Position numbers and translations under genes: made by a program. From assembly GCA_934255485.1 (NCBI GenBank), contig CAKQOG010000022.1, positions 1 to 39,734 on the forward strand: 39,734 nt of DNA, read 5' to 3'. Of this stretch, positions 39,650-39,734 are shown piece after piece. The stretch's first letter is position 1, and each line of letters begins with the position of its first letter. The notes beneath the pieces were generated by a model. That model saw only the letters and a list, made by a program, of their open reading frames with translations. It had not been told where the DNA came from and did no database searches. This DNA is from an uncultured Prevotellamassilia sp. GTDB taxonomy: Bacteria > Bacteroidota > Bacteroidia > Bacteroidales > Bacteroidaceae.

Positions 39650-39717
39650 AAAAAAGGCGAGATTACAAAGGATATGCCATTAATCCATACATCCCTTATA
39701 ATCTCGCTTATTATATG
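39650..39717 (-). terminator. Terminator of a minus-strand gene beyond the right edge
   Basis: On the minus strand, the arms beginning GCGAGATTAT (complement of 39708-39717) and ending GTAATCTCGC (complement of 39657-39666) pair over about 19 bp with few mismatches, followed by six T (complement of 39650-39655). It ends 16 bp before the Fur-family start codon, so that gene should have its own promoter in or after the stem, or depend on read-through. Confidence 0.8.
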
Positions 39718-39734
39718 ATGAGCTGAGGGACCAC

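Overview
The window is a stretch of chromosome from a member of the phylum Bacteroidota, most probably a Prevotella-like genus (Prevotellaceae). The reasons are: promoters of the Bacteroidota type (TTTG, about 19-20 bp, TAnnTTTG) in front of several genes; lineage-restricted genes (PUR/DUF3276 protein, DUF4295 after L28-L33, DUF4199 plus glycosyltransferase, DUF6452 plus DUF6048 plus ApbE); the secG/lptE neighbourhood; a tmRNA tag reading GENQFALAA; and a C-terminal tail on the first gene typical of Prevotella exported proteins. Most of the window is core genome. I see no prophage, CRISPR array, transposase or conjugative module.

Layout. 360-2708 (minus): ECF sigma factor, putative membrane anti-sigma factor, a Spy/CpxP-like periplasmic protein and an exported esterase, which looks like an envelope-stress unit. 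3050-6976 (plus): rlmH, an exported endonuclease/exonuclease/phosphatase protein, a PD-(D/E)XK-like protein, AMP nucleosidase and holA. 6977-8548 is a gene-poor, very AT-rich gap with a good promoter near its right end. 8549-10069 (plus): an XRE regulator and an M15 peptidase lipoprotein. 10400-12938 (minus): a glycosyltransferase and a Wzx-type flippase. 13068-15233 (minus): queuosine-precursor genes queF, queC and a YhhQ-type transporter. 15482-20280 (minus): DMT transporter, membrane-anchored nitroreductase, FMN-binding/NapH-like membrane protein, aroB, thioesterase and a small unknown protein.

20546-29907 (plus): PUR protein, map, tsaD, pncC-like cinA, rplY, pth, hslR, an unknown, a sigma-54 activator, lptE, a TPR-like protein and secG. 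30107-37222 (plus): a membrane protein, a helix-hairpin-helix protein, DUF4199, a GT2 glycosyltransferase, DUF6452, DUF6048, apbE and a Crp/Fnr regulator. 37542-38184: rpmB, rpmG and the 52-residue DUF4295 protein. 38331-38727: tmRNA (ssrA). 39191-39634 (minus): a Fur-family regulator.

The most unusual signal is not a gene. Nine intergenic spots share the end motif TAAGTAGGTG/TAAGTAAGTG, often followed by TCAAAATTAATT. Several are complete elements of about 70-185 bp with terminal inverted repeats, and they repeatedly sit on or right after stop codons (XRE, queC, the Fur gene, two glycosyltransferases). They look like a family of non-autonomous mobile elements or palindromic repeats. A second theme is extracytoplasmic flavin redox chemistry: the FMN-binding/NapH-like protein carries the SGAT flavinylation motif, a membrane-anchored nitroreductase lies next to it, and the enzyme that would attach the flavin (ApbE) is encoded elsewhere in the window.
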